Positions 33,389 through 41,513 of a DNA stretch of 64,000 nt are shown here, piece by piece; the stretch's first letter is position 1; each line of letters begins with the position of its first letter. The position numbers and the translations under genes were made by a program. The notes beneath the pieces were generated by a model. It had not been told where the DNA came from, searched no databases, and saw nothing but the letters and a program-made list of their open reading frames with translations. The DNA comes from Phormidesmis sp963710175 (GTDB lineage: Bacteria > Cyanobacteriota > Cyanobacteriia > Phormidesmidales > Phormidesmidaceae): assembly GCA_963710175.1 (NCBI GenBank), contig CAVPZC010000002.1:62001-126000 (forward strand), in the 5' to 3' direction.

Positions 33389-34270
33389 ATGGCCATTACC
33401 ACTTCTCCCAGCCGCAGGTCTAGACTGCTGAAAAACCGGGCAGTCCAGAGATTTTTAGAGTCTACTTCAGGGCTAATTGGCCTGGGGCTAACTCTATTTT
33501 TAGTTCTGGCCGCTCTTTTGGCACCGGTTTTAAAGCCTTATGATCCTTCTACAGCTAGCGACTATGCAGCGCGGTTACAGGGGCCTAGCGCAGCGCACTG
33601 GTTTGGTGCAGACGGACTGGGCCGCGATATTCTAACCCAAGTATGGTACGGACTGAGAACTTCGTTAGTGATTGGCCTGGTATCTGTGCTGATTGGTCTG
33701 CTAATCGGCGTGGGGCTGGGTTTAGCAGCCGGCTACTTTCGCGGCTGGATAGAGACAGTCATTGGCTGGATGACCGACGTCATGCTGGCGTTTCCTTCGA
33801 TTTTGCTGGCGATCGCTGTCGTCACCGTCACTGGCCCGAGCGTCATCAGCGTCATGGTCGCTGTCGGCATTGTGCAAATTCCCAAATTCATTCGCCTCAC
33901 TCGCAGCATGGTGCTCTCCCTGCGCGAACAGGAGTTCATCCAAACCGTCCGGGCCTTTGGGGCTAAAGCCCCCCGTATTGTCTTCTTACACATTTTGCCT
34001 GCTAGTCTTGCGCCGCTAGTTGTACAAGCAACTCTGGCGATTGGGACCTCTACACTAGAAGCCGCAGGTTTAGGCTTTTTGGGCCTTGGCGCACAGCCCC
34101 CCACTCCTGAGCTAGGCACCATGCTCTCTGACGCCTTCAAAGGTGGCTATTCACTCTCTGCCCCCTGGACAATCGTATTTCCGGGCTTGTTTATTACTTT
34201 GACCGTATTGGCATTCAATCTGTTAGGCGATGGATTACGAGATGCCCTCGATCCGAAGGGGAGTCGGTAG
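33389..34270 (+). CDS. dipeptide/oligopeptide ABC transporter permease, DppC type
   Basis: A 293-residue partner permease. It has the DppC/OppC N-terminal segment, then GADGLGRDILTQVWYGLRTSL, the EAA loop FIQTVRAFGAKAPRIVFLHILPASLAPLVVQ, and EAAGLGFLGLGAQPPTPELGTML near the end, all standard for the family. About six TM segments. It is the last gene of the importer operon; the Uma2 gene begins 44 bp later but is probably unrelated in function. Confidence 0.95.
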   Translation: MAITTSPSRRSRLLKNRAVQRFLESTSGLIGLGLTLFLVLAALLAPVLKPYDPSTASDYAARLQGPSAAHWFGADGLGRDILTQVWYGLRTSLVIGLVSVLIGLLIGVGLGLAAGYFRGWIETVIGWMTDVMLAFPSILLAIAVVTVTGPSVISVMVAVGIVQIPKFIRLTRSMVLSLREQEFIQTVRAFGAKAPRIVFLHILPASLAPLVVQATLAIGTSTLEAAGLGFLGLGAQPPTPELGTMLSDAFKGGYSLSAPWTIVFPGLFITLTVLAFNLLGDGLRDALDPKGSR

Positions 34271-34314
34271 AGACGATATAATAAGTGTGGCAAGGCGCTT
34301 CTTCTGAAGGTTCT

Positions 34315-34914
34315 ATGGCAATTCCAGACACGCTACTAAACCTGACTGCCGAAACTCATACTCTCAAACGCTGGACGGTGCAGGCATATCATCGCATGAG
34401 CGAGCTGGGTCTGCTCAATGCGAACGAACGCACTGAACTAATTTCAGGGCAGATCACGCTGATGGCTGCAAAAGGAACGCCCCACGTTACTGCTCTGCGG
34501 CTACTCGCAATCCAGCTAGACACCTGTCTCTCTGATCGCCCATTCTTTGTCAGTACTCAAGATCCTATTCATATCGACGATCTATCCGAGCCAGAGCCAG
34601 ATTTGGCTATCGTTCGTGGAGCAGTGCTTGACTACGCTGACCATCATCCTCGTCCTGAAGATGTCTGCCTGATTGTAGAAGTCGCAGATTCTACCCTGAG
34701 GCAAGACTGCGAAGTCAAAGATAAGCTCTACGCTCAGGCGAACATTGCTGAATATTGGGTAATAGATCTCAAAAACGACAAACTACATATCTTCCAGGAT
34801 CCAACACCGACTGGCTATAGCAGTCACCTTATCCTCTCCGCCCCCAATCAAGCATCTCCGGCTTTTTCAACAATGTCTCTGTCTCTCACGTCCATTTTTC
34901 CGCCAGCTGTCTAA
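34315..34914 (+). CDS. Uma2 family protein (DUF820, PD-(D/E)XK nuclease fold)
   Basis: A 199-residue member of the Uma2/DUF820 family, which is greatly expanded in cyanobacteria. The family signature is present: WTVQAYHRMSELGLLNANERTELISGQI, then EPEPDLAIVRG, VCLIVEVADSTLRQDCEVKDKLYAQANIAEYWVIDL. The Glu and Asp/Glu-x-Lys positions fit the PD-(D/E)XK nuclease core. The biological role of these proteins is unknown. The start at ATG 34315 is supported by GAAGG 4 nt upstream; a GTG at 34285 is less likely. Confidence 0.92.
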   Translation: MAIPDTLLNLTAETHTLKRWTVQAYHRMSELGLLNANERTELISGQITLMAAKGTPHVTALRLLAIQLDTCLSDRPFFVSTQDPIHIDDLSEPEPDLAIVRGAVLDYADHHPRPEDVCLIVEVADSTLRQDCEVKDKLYAQANIAEYWVIDLKNDKLHIFQDPTPTGYSSHLILSAPNQASPAFSTMSLSLTSIFPPAV

Positions 34915-34944
34915 ATTTATCGATTACTTGTATAAGCCAAGACC

Positions 34945-37209
34945 ATGGATAACTCTTCGCCGTCCGAATCGCTGATCGAGTCTCAAGTTGAAGAAGGAAC
35001 TGCTCATCCTGGTAGAGACATTGGCGGCGGCCTCCCTGTTATTAAGTACTGGGCAAAGCACACGCTGGCACCTGAAGGGCCACAGGTTTGGAAGACGTTG
35101 CTACATAAGAGCGCCTGCCTTTCTTGCGCCTGGGGAACGGGCGGGCAAAAAGGAGGCTTTACGAATGAGGAAGGTGAAAAGCTCCAGCGCTGTGCGAAAA
35201 GCGTAGAATCCATTGTCGCTGAGTTACAGCCGCCGGTCGAGCCGCACTTTTTCGAAAAACATACGATTGAAGACTTGCAGCAGCTCAGCTCAATGGAAGC
35301 CGATAGATTAGGGCGTCTGAGCTTTCCGGCAATCTTAAGGGCCGGGGCGTCGCACTACGAGCGCATTGGCTGGGATGAGGTATATGACCTGGTAGCGACA
35401 GGCTTTCGCAGACCGCCTGAGCGAGTGGCTTCTTACAGTTCAGGGCGGTCTTCAAACGAGGCAGCTTATCTGCTGCAACTGATGATGAGGGCTCTCGGCT
35501 CTAACAACTTGGCCGACTGCTCCGACCTTTGCCATCGACCTTCGACTGAGGGATTGAGCACTGTCTTCGGCTCAGGCACCTCGACGGTGAGCTTAGAGAG
35601 TTTGAAGCAGGCTGACTGTGTGGTGCTGACCGGGTCAAATGCGCCTGCGAACCATCCGAGACTGATGAATGAGCTGATTAAGCTGCGCGATCGCGGCGGC
35701 ACGATCATCGTTCTCAACCCCGTTCGCGAAGTCGGTCTGGTCAAATTTGGCTCACCCTCTTTCCCAGTCAAATCTCTCCTTCCCGGCTCTGACATTGCCA
35801 ACTTGTTCCTACAGCCCATCCCCGGCAGCGATCTGGCCATCTTCATCGGCATCCAAAAGTCTCTCATTGAGCGCGACTTAGTTGACTACGCCTTTTTGAG
35901 CGCCCATACCGACAACTGGGAGCCTGTTGTGGCGCAGGCAAAGGAGACATCCTGGGAAACGATTACTGAAACCTGCGGTATTTCTAAAGCTGATATTGAA
36001 ACGGCCGCTACGCTAATCAGCGAGGCCAAGCATACCGTCTTTGCCTGGGCGATGGGTATCACTCACCAGGCAAATGGCGTCGATGGCGTCTGCGCGATCG
36101 CAAACACAGCTCTCATAACTGGCAACGTCGGCAAAATGGGCGCGGGCGTTATGCCAATTCGGGGCCATTCCAACGTGCAGGGCTTTGGATCGATGGGGGT
36201 AAAAAATGAGCTGAAGCCCGCTTTGCAAAAAGCGTTAGAGAAACTGTTGGGAAAGCCGCTCAGCTCGAATCCTGGGTATCATGCGCGATCGCTCATCGAA
36301 GCCGCCGACGCTGGCAAAGTCGACACGCTGCTATGCCTGGGCGGCAACCTGTACGCCGCTAACCCCGATCTGACCCAGGCCAAACGCGCCCTTGGCCAAA
36401 TTGACACCGTGGTTTATCTGGCCACCAAACCAAACTTAGGACACTTTCACGGTTTGGCCAAGCAAAACACACTAATCCTCCCTGTCTTCAACCGCTTTGA
36501 AAACCCGCATAAAACTACTGTCGAATCTGGCAACAACTTTGTCCGGCTAAACGACGAAGGTAGAACCCATCTCAAATCGGCTGATCTGGTCGCTGAGGTG
36601 AACTTTATTACAGAGCTAGCCCACCGACTGCACGGCGCTTCACCGATTGACTGGCGAAAACTACAAGACACCCGCTACGTGCGACAGCTCATTGCCGAAA
36701 CGATTTCTGGCTACGAAAAGATTGGCAACATTGACGAGACCAAAGAAGAATTTACCATCGGCGGACGAATTTTCACGACGCCCAAGTTCAAAACCCCTTC
36801 AGGAAAAGCCCAAATGCAGCTGACGCCGCTGCCACAGCTAACATTGCCTACACCTGAAGATTTTGGCAGAAGTGAGGGAATTGTTCTCGCCCTGATTACC
36901 GGACGTAGCTACACTCAGCACAATACGGTTGTTTATCGCACTGCCGACAAATATCGGGGAATGCCGCATCGACACTGCATTTTGATGAATACGGAGGATG
37001 TGCAAACGGGGGGATGGTGCGATCGTCAGCAGGTCACCGTCCAGGGCGAAGCAGGCAAACTCGAAAATATCGAAATCATCTGCGGCGCAGTCAGGCGCGG
37101 CGCCGCCATGATGTTTTATCCCGAAGCCAACGTACTGATGAAAGGCGTGACCGACCCAAAATCGCATACACCTGCTTACAAGCGAGTGCCTGTGTTGGTC
37201 TTCGGCTAA
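34945..37209 (+). CDS. FdhF/YdeP-family molybdopterin oxidoreductase
   Basis: A 754-residue molybdoenzyme of the YdeP branch of the formate dehydrogenase-like family. In Escherichia coli YdeP is linked to acid resistance; the substrate is unknown. Cys58, Cys61 and Cys83 in the N-terminal CLSCAWG...QRC segment could hold an iron-sulfur cluster. The central molybdopterin region includes ASYSSGRSSNEAAYLLQLMMRA, MGITHQANGVDGVCAIANTALITGNVGKMGAGVMPIRGHSNVQG, and LGGNLYAANPD. The C-terminal MopB_CT-like domain (~640-750) contains LITGRSYTQHNTVVYRTADKYRG. No FdhD or separate electron-transfer subunit is adjacent. It is convergent with the ABC-2 permease gene, 18 bp apart. Confidence 0.92.
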   Translation: MDNSSPSESLIESQVEEGTAHPGRDIGGGLPVIKYWAKHTLAPEGPQVWKTLLHKSACLSCAWGTGGQKGGFTNEEGEKLQRCAKSVESIVAELQPPVEPHFFEKHTIEDLQQLSSMEADRLGRLSFPAILRAGASHYERIGWDEVYDLVATGFRRPPERVASYSSGRSSNEAAYLLQLMMRALGSNNLADCSDLCHRPSTEGLSTVFGSGTSTVSLESLKQADCVVLTGSNAPANHPRLMNELIKLRDRGGTIIVLNPVREVGLVKFGSPSFPVKSLLPGSDIANLFLQPIPGSDLAIFIGIQKSLIERDLVDYAFLSAHTDNWEPVVAQAKETSWETITETCGISKADIETAATLISEAKHTVFAWAMGITHQANGVDGVCAIANTALITGNVGKMGAGVMPIRGHSNVQGFGSMGVKNELKPALQKALEKLLGKPLSSNPGYHARSLIEAADAGKVDTLLCLGGNLYAANPDLTQAKRALGQIDTVVYLATKPNLGHFHGLAKQNTLILPVFNRFENPHKTTVESGNNFVRLNDEGRTHLKSADLVAEVNFITELAHRLHGASPIDWRKLQDTRYVRQLIAETISGYEKIGNIDETKEEFTIGGRIFTTPKFKTPSGKAQMQLTPLPQLTLPTPEDFGRSEGIVLALITGRSYTQHNTVVYRTADKYRGMPHRHCILMNTEDVQTGGWCDRQQVTVQGEAGKLENIEIICGAVRRGAAMMFYPEANVLMKGVTDPKSHTPAYKRVPVLVFG

Positions 37210-37227
37210 ATGCTTTGTCGCCATGTA

Positions 37228-38058
37228 TCAATCTTGCTGATTAGAGAATTGGTGTGCGCCGTAAAAGGAAAGTGCAATAGCAAAGACGAGCAAAATCGGA
37301 ATGGTATACCAGGGAAATTCTGACAAGGGCTTGTAAGCAACCGCACGTAACCCAATCGTCGTATAGGTCAGCGGTAGCGCATACACAACTGGCTTGAGCG
37401 CAGCTGGCAGCGTCGCTGGATCGAAAAAAGTGCCGCCTAAAAACGACATCGGCACAATTAAAAAGTTATTGAACAGCCCGACGCTCTCCAGCGATTTCAC
37501 TTTGAGCCCTACAATCACACCCAGCCCAGCAAATACGGCACAGTTCAAAATCACCAGCAGAAAAAATAGCGGGTTGAGAAAGCTCCAGATTTTGCCGGTG
37601 AATAGCACGGCGACCAAAATTACCGCCGTCGCCGTCATCAGTCCGCGCACAATTCCAGCTAGCATTTTGCCAAGGTGCAGCGCCAGCGGATGAATCGGAT
37701 ACAGCAGCATTTCTTCAAACGTTTTTGAAAAAAGTCGCTCGCCGCAAATTGAAAAAGTAGTGCCACCAAAGCTGATCACCATGGATGAAAGCGCAACCAT
37801 GCCTGGCAAAATAAACTCCAGGTAGCTGTCTCCGGCAGTCGGTGTGCTTACCTGGTCTAAAGAACTGCCCAGGCCCAGACCAAACGCCAAAATATAGATC
37901 AGTGGCGAAACCAGCCCCGACGCAGCCACCTGAGGAATTCGCACTCGCAGATCCAGCCAGTCTCCCCAAAAAACAGTTAGCGTATCGGCCAGTAGCGTTC
38001 TCCATGCTGACATTGGAGATTTAAACGCGTGATCATGAGTAGTTTTCACAAAAAACAT
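37228..38058 (-). CDS. ABC-2 type transporter permease
   Basis: A 276-residue ABC-2 permease of the DrrB/NodJ-like type, usually exporting lipids, polysaccharides or drugs. It shows the typical order: an N-terminal amphipathic segment, TM with SPLIYILAFGLGLGSSL, a loop with YLEFILPGMVALSSM, SKTFEEMLLYPIHPLALHLGKMLAGIVRGLMTATAVI, and four more TM segments. No matching ATPase lies next to it in this window, so its partner must be elsewhere. The start at 38058 is used; an ATG at 38013 would drop 15 polar residues. Confidence 0.9.
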   Translation of the reverse strand: MFFVKTTHDHAFKSPMSAWRTLLADTLTVFWGDWLDLRVRIPQVAASGLVSPLIYILAFGLGLGSSLDQVSTPTAGDSYLEFILPGMVALSSMVISFGGTTFSICGERLFSKTFEEMLLYPIHPLALHLGKMLAGIVRGLMTATAVILVAVLFTGKIWSFLNPLFFLLVILNCAVFAGLGVIVGLKVKSLESVGLFNNFLIVPMSFLGGTFFDPATLPAALKPVVYALPLTYTTIGLRAVAYKPLSEFPWYTIPILLVFAIALSFYGAHQFSNQQD

Positions 38059-38147
38059 CCGTCGGTAGAGCCCAAAGATTACACGACGCTTTCCTACTTA
38101 CCTATTGTGCCGCTATCTGTCCCCTTGGACTAGCTTCTCTTTGTAGT

Positions 38148-38236
38148 GGTACCCGGATGTATCCGGGTACCGCGAGTCACTTTGCCTGGTGTTACGTACA
38201 GCTTTCAGCCAATGTACTGTACCCCAGCAAAGTGAC
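38148..38236. repeat. two consecutive inverted repeats
   Basis: First, GGTACCCGGAT (38148-38158) and ATCCGGGTACC (38161-38171) form a near-continuous 24-bp palindrome. Second, GTCACTTTGC (38176-38185) and GCAAAGTGAC (38227-38236) form a long imperfect stem, with GTACAG/CTGTAC pairing further in. They fill the gap between the AMIN gene end and the ABC-2 permease start on the minus strand. They may end AMIN transcription, or be remnants of a mobile repeat. Confidence 0.6.
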
Positions 38237-38259
38237 CAACGCTATAGTTCTCAGTGCTG

Positions 38260-39423
38260 CTAGGGCAGAGGCTGACCAAAGGGAATAGGTTCAGGCCAAC
38301 GGCTGGCATTAGCGGGGCTAACGCGCTCAGCCGGAATCTCAAGCAGGGGCGCTTCTACAGGTGCAGCAGCCGGTGTAGCTGGTGATGCGGCGGCTGGCGG
38401 TGCAGTGGCAATCGATTCGGCTGCCTCGGCTGGCGCTTCTACGGCTTCTGGCATAGCAGCGGACTCAGCTACCCCTTCTAAAAAAGGTGGCTCAAGCGGC
38501 ACTTCAGATTGGCTAGCGACGACTGGTTCACGGCTATCGGGTATGGGTTGATCAGCTACAACGGGCTCATCAGCTACAGGCTCATCAGCTACGGATTGAT
38601 CGGGTTCGAGCGGTTCGGTTGTTAACTGATCGGGCACGGACTGATCGACTATAGGCAGATCGGCTTCTGGAAAGCTCTCTAGCAGGTCGGCTTCACCAGG
38701 GATGGAAGCCTCTACTGGAATGACTGCTGCCGGAAGAGGCAAGTTTACTACTGCGCGGTTTACTTCGGGCTGAGCGGGTTCGGGATCAATCGGCGCTATA
38801 GGTCGCACGGCGTCTATAGGCGGTACGCTCACTGGCTCGCCGATGGGCACAGCAGATTCAAGCAGGGGCAGATCGGGAAAGTCTGGTGCCTGGGCCAGGT
38901 CTATTGCAGGTGAAAGCGCTAGCGCTGATGGGGTGGCGGGTGAGGTCTCAGCAGAGTTGGCTAGAACGGGTTGGACCTGCCACCGCTGCAAATTACCAGT
39001 CTCTGAGCTGGTTTCTGTGCTGATTTGAACGGCGCTCTGAGCATCGGCCAAAACGGTGCCGGGGGCAAACTCTACCATCATCCAAACGGTGTCGGGGTCG
39101 GTTTGCTCTAGTGCGATACTCTCAACGACACCGTCGGCAATAGTTTGAGCGGCGACATCACCGACTTGGGTGTTGGGTAGCTCTACCAGCAGCTGATTAG
39201 GTGCGACCACTGAGAGCACCGGGGCTACGTTTGTAGGCAAGACCAGGGTGAGCGATCGCCCTTGCGAATCGTAGTGCCACGACTCAATTTGATCGGCCTG
39301 AGCAGGCATAATGCCAGCGCCTGTCACCATCAGAATGGTGGCAGAGGCAGCCAGTCCCCAGTCTAATCTCCGGAAAGACTGCCAGTGAGACTGCTTGAGT
39401 CGGTGCGCCGGTTGTCTGCCCAT
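38260..39423 (-). CDS. AMIN-domain exported protein with Pro/Ala-rich tail
   Basis: A 387-residue protein with an N-terminal signal sequence (basic start, hydrophobic ~26-42, cut near PAQAD). An AMIN domain follows (~45-150) with ESWHYDSQGRSLTLVLPTNV, QLLVELPNTQVG and VVESIALEQTDPDTVWMMVEF. AMIN domains target proteins to the periplasm or cell wall, typically in amidases or secretins. Here no catalytic domain follows; the last ~230 residues are low-complexity Pro/Ala/Glu/Val with repeated PDQS- and DEPV-type units, probably extended in the periplasm. The role could be envelope scaffolding. Confidence 0.85.
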   Translation of the reverse strand: MGRQPAHRLKQSHWQSFRRLDWGLAASATILMVTGAGIMPAQADQIESWHYDSQGRSLTLVLPTNVAPVLSVVAPNQLLVELPNTQVGDVAAQTIADGVVESIALEQTDPDTVWMMVEFAPGTVLADAQSAVQISTETSSETGNLQRWQVQPVLANSAETSPATPSALALSPAIDLAQAPDFPDLPLLESAVPIGEPVSVPPIDAVRPIAPIDPEPAQPEVNRAVVNLPLPAAVIPVEASIPGEADLLESFPEADLPIVDQSVPDQLTTEPLEPDQSVADEPVADEPVVADQPIPDSREPVVASQSEVPLEPPFLEGVAESAAMPEAVEAPAEAAESIATAPPAAASPATPAAAPVEAPLLEIPAERVSPANASRWPEPIPFGQPLP

Positions 39424-39641
39424 GAGCTGTACTTCCCATCAATCAAATTAAATGTAAGGATACGCCAAATCTCAAAAACGGGATATGTTAAATTTCAGGA
39501 AGTTGTGAGCTTTGCCCGATTAAAATTGCTACAGCATGGCCGACAATTCGCCATGATAGAGGCAGCGAGTAGGCCAGAGCGTTGATAGAGCAATGGCTGG
39601 GCTGCTCACACTACCGTTGATTTATAGAGGCGATCACACAC

Positions 39642-39737
39642 ATGGAACTTCACGACTTTGGCATGCTCTTACTGCTGCTCAGCCCCGGTCTGCTACTCTC
39701 CGTCTTAGTGATGGCCGCCATGAGCGCGGGCGGCTAA
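39642..39737 (+). CDS. 31-residue single-span membrane peptide (candidate)
   Basis: A short frame starting MELHDFG and ending MSAGG, with one hydrophobic helix (about 8-27, LLLLLSPGLLLSVLVMAAM). Size and composition resemble the small single-helix subunits of photosynthetic complexes, but I cannot match it to any named one. GAGG lies 13 nt upstream, a long spacing. A longer frame in another register (39593-39790) overlaps it and looks non-coding. It could be chance. Confidence 0.4.
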   Translation: MELHDFGMLLLLLSPGLLLSVLVMAAMSAGG

Positions 39738-39830
39738 AAATCCCGCCATGCATTGGTTTCGCTAACTCCATCTGCGCTCCATCGAGCTGAGCGACTCGCC
39801 CAAATTCTTCACCCATCTCCGCTTTTTTCT

Positions 39831-40415
39831 ATGGTTAGAACTGAATCCACCATGCTCCCTCTGGGCACCCCTGCCCCAGCATTTACCCTGAAAGATGTTG
39901 TCTCCGGCGACACCCTTTCACTCGATACTTTTGCCGATAAAAAGGGACTGCTGGTGATGTTTATCTGTCAGCATTGTCCTTTCGTTAAGCATGTTGAGGA
40001 CGAACTGGGCCGCATCGGGCAAGACTATCTGCCTCAGGGCATGGGCATATTGGCCATCAGCGCCAACAGCATTGAGACGCATCCGCAAGACGACCCCGAC
40101 CACATGCGTCAGCAGGTAAAACGGGCAAAATTCAGCTTTCCTTACGCCTACGATGCGACGCAAGAGGTGGCGAAAAGCTATACCGCTGCCTGCACTCCCG
40201 ATTTTTTCCTCTTTGACGGCGATCTTAAGCTCGCCTATCGCGGCCAGCTAGACGCTGCTCGCCCCGGTAACGAGCAGCCGGTCAACGGCGCAGACCTGCG
40301 GGCAGCCCTCGATCAGGTGATTGCTGGTGAAGCGCTGCCGCCCGAGCAAAAACCCAGCATTGGCTGCAACATCAAGTGGGCTCCCGGTAAAGCGCCTGCC
40401 TATTTTGGCGCTTAA
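39831..40415 (+). CDS. thioredoxin-fold redox protein (AhpC/TSA/ResA-like)
   Basis: 194 residues from ATG 39831. The pattern PLGTPAPAFTLKDVVSGDTLSLDTFADKKG opens a peroxiredoxin/thioredoxin-like fold. FICQHCPFVKHVEDEL carries a CxxC motif in the position of the redox site. YAYDATQEVAKSYTAACTPDFFLFDGDLKLAYRGQLD is typical of this widespread small family. It probably reduces disulfides or peroxides in the cytoplasm; substrates are unknown. The frame is open upstream to 39753, but that part is unlike the family. It is convergent with dnaJ, 9 bp apart. Confidence 0.9.
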   Translation: MVRTESTMLPLGTPAPAFTLKDVVSGDTLSLDTFADKKGLLVMFICQHCPFVKHVEDELGRIGQDYLPQGMGILAISANSIETHPQDDPDHMRQQVKRAKFSFPYAYDATQEVAKSYTAACTPDFFLFDGDLKLAYRGQLDAARPGNEQPVNGADLRAALDQVIAGEALPPEQKPSIGCNIKWAPGKAPAYFGA

Positions 40416-40424
40416 GAGCTGGAC

Positions 40425-41474
40425 TCATACTGGTAAATTTGCTCTCGGGTCAAACCGCTCGATGTTTTGCAGCTCCTGGTACAGGGCTTTCTCTTCATCG
40501 TCTAGCGCTGTCGGCACGACTACTGCAATTTCTACAATCTGGTCACCGTAAAGATTTGGGCCAATGGGATAGCCCTTGCCGGTCAACCGCAGCCGCTGCC
40601 CGGACTGCACGCTGGGGGGAATCATCATATTCACCGGGCCGCCTAAAGTCGGGACGGCAATGGTGTCGCCGAGCACTGCTTCACTTGGAGTGACCGGTAG
40701 CCGGCAGTATACGTCGCCATCTTGCAGGGTGAAATAGGCGTGAGGCTCGACTTCGATCCGTAAGTACAGATTGCCGCCGTCAATACCCTGGCCTTTGAGC
40801 CGGATGCGCTGCCCGGTGACCATGCCCGGCGGCATACTGACTTCGAGCGATCGCCCATCTTCTAACCGAATGCGCTCTCGCCCGCCTGCATAGGCTTTTT
40901 CTAAAGGCACCGTCAAATCGGCCTCAGCATCACGGCGCGATGGCGATGCAGGCTGCGTTCTGTAGCTGGATCTGCGTCTGGGCGGGCGATCTGCCTGGCT
41001 ACTAGGCCGACGAGTTGCTGACTGACGATTGGATCGGCGGCCAGTCGGCACGGTTTCGGCGGCGGGTGCAGCAGCTGTAGAATCGACCCAAGACGAGGTA
41101 GTTGGATCAATGGGTTGATGGCGGCTCAGCAGCTGCTCAACAAAGTTATCAAAGTCTTCAAATGCGCTGTACTCGGCATTTTCTAGCGACCCCTGGCCAT
41201 TGGTTCGCGATTTTTTGCCGCGTTTGCCCCGTCCTTTAAATCCTTTTTGATTCCAGTAGCGGCTGTACTCTTCGTATTGTGATCGCTTATCGGCATCGGA
41301 AAGCACGTCATAGGCTTCGCTCAGCAGCTTGAACTTTTCTTCAGCTGTTTGGTTGCCAGGGTTTAAGTCAGGATGATACTGCCGGGCCAGTGCCCGGTAA
41401 GCCCGTTTGATTTCATCGGCAGTCGCCTCTTTAGAAATTCCTAGAATTTCGTAGTAGTCGCGAAAATTTTGCAT
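40425..41474 (-). CDS. dnaJ: DnaJ-type co-chaperone without zinc finger
   Basis: A 349-residue class B (CbpA-like) J protein. The J domain is at ~5-70 with the His34-Pro35-Asp36 motif that stimulates Hsp70 ATPase. A basic, Ser/Arg/Pro-rich linker at ~75-185 replaces the Gly/Phe and zinc-finger regions. The C-terminal substrate-binding domains are at ~190-340, with LEKAYAGGRERIRL, MPPGMVTGQRIRLKGQG and VVPTALDDEEKALYQEL. It follows dnaK by 39 bp, so the two are an operon. The dnaK3-dnaJ arrangement known from Synechocystis is similar, which is my reason for thinking this is the DnaK3 partner. Confidence 0.93.
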   Translation of the reverse strand: MQNFRDYYEILGISKEATADEIKRAYRALARQYHPDLNPGNQTAEEKFKLLSEAYDVLSDADKRSQYEEYSRYWNQKGFKGRGKRGKKSRTNGQGSLENAEYSAFEDFDNFVEQLLSRHQPIDPTTSSWVDSTAAAPAAETVPTGRRSNRQSATRRPSSQADRPPRRRSSYRTQPASPSRRDAEADLTVPLEKAYAGGRERIRLEDGRSLEVSMPPGMVTGQRIRLKGQGIDGGNLYLRIEVEPHAYFTLQDGDVYCRLPVTPSEAVLGDTIAVPTLGGPVNMMIPPSVQSGQRLRLTGKGYPIGPNLYGDQIVEIAVVVPTALDDEEKALYQELQNIERFDPRANLPV

Positions 41475-41513
41475 GAACGAAAGCGTATCTAGGATAAAAC
41501 GTTTGGCGAGCGG

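Noticed and set aside
39593..39790. 65-codon plus-strand frame overlapping the candidate membrane peptide
   Set aside because: Mixed polar and hydrophobic residues without pattern, and it overlaps the more convincing 31-residue frame; neither is certain.
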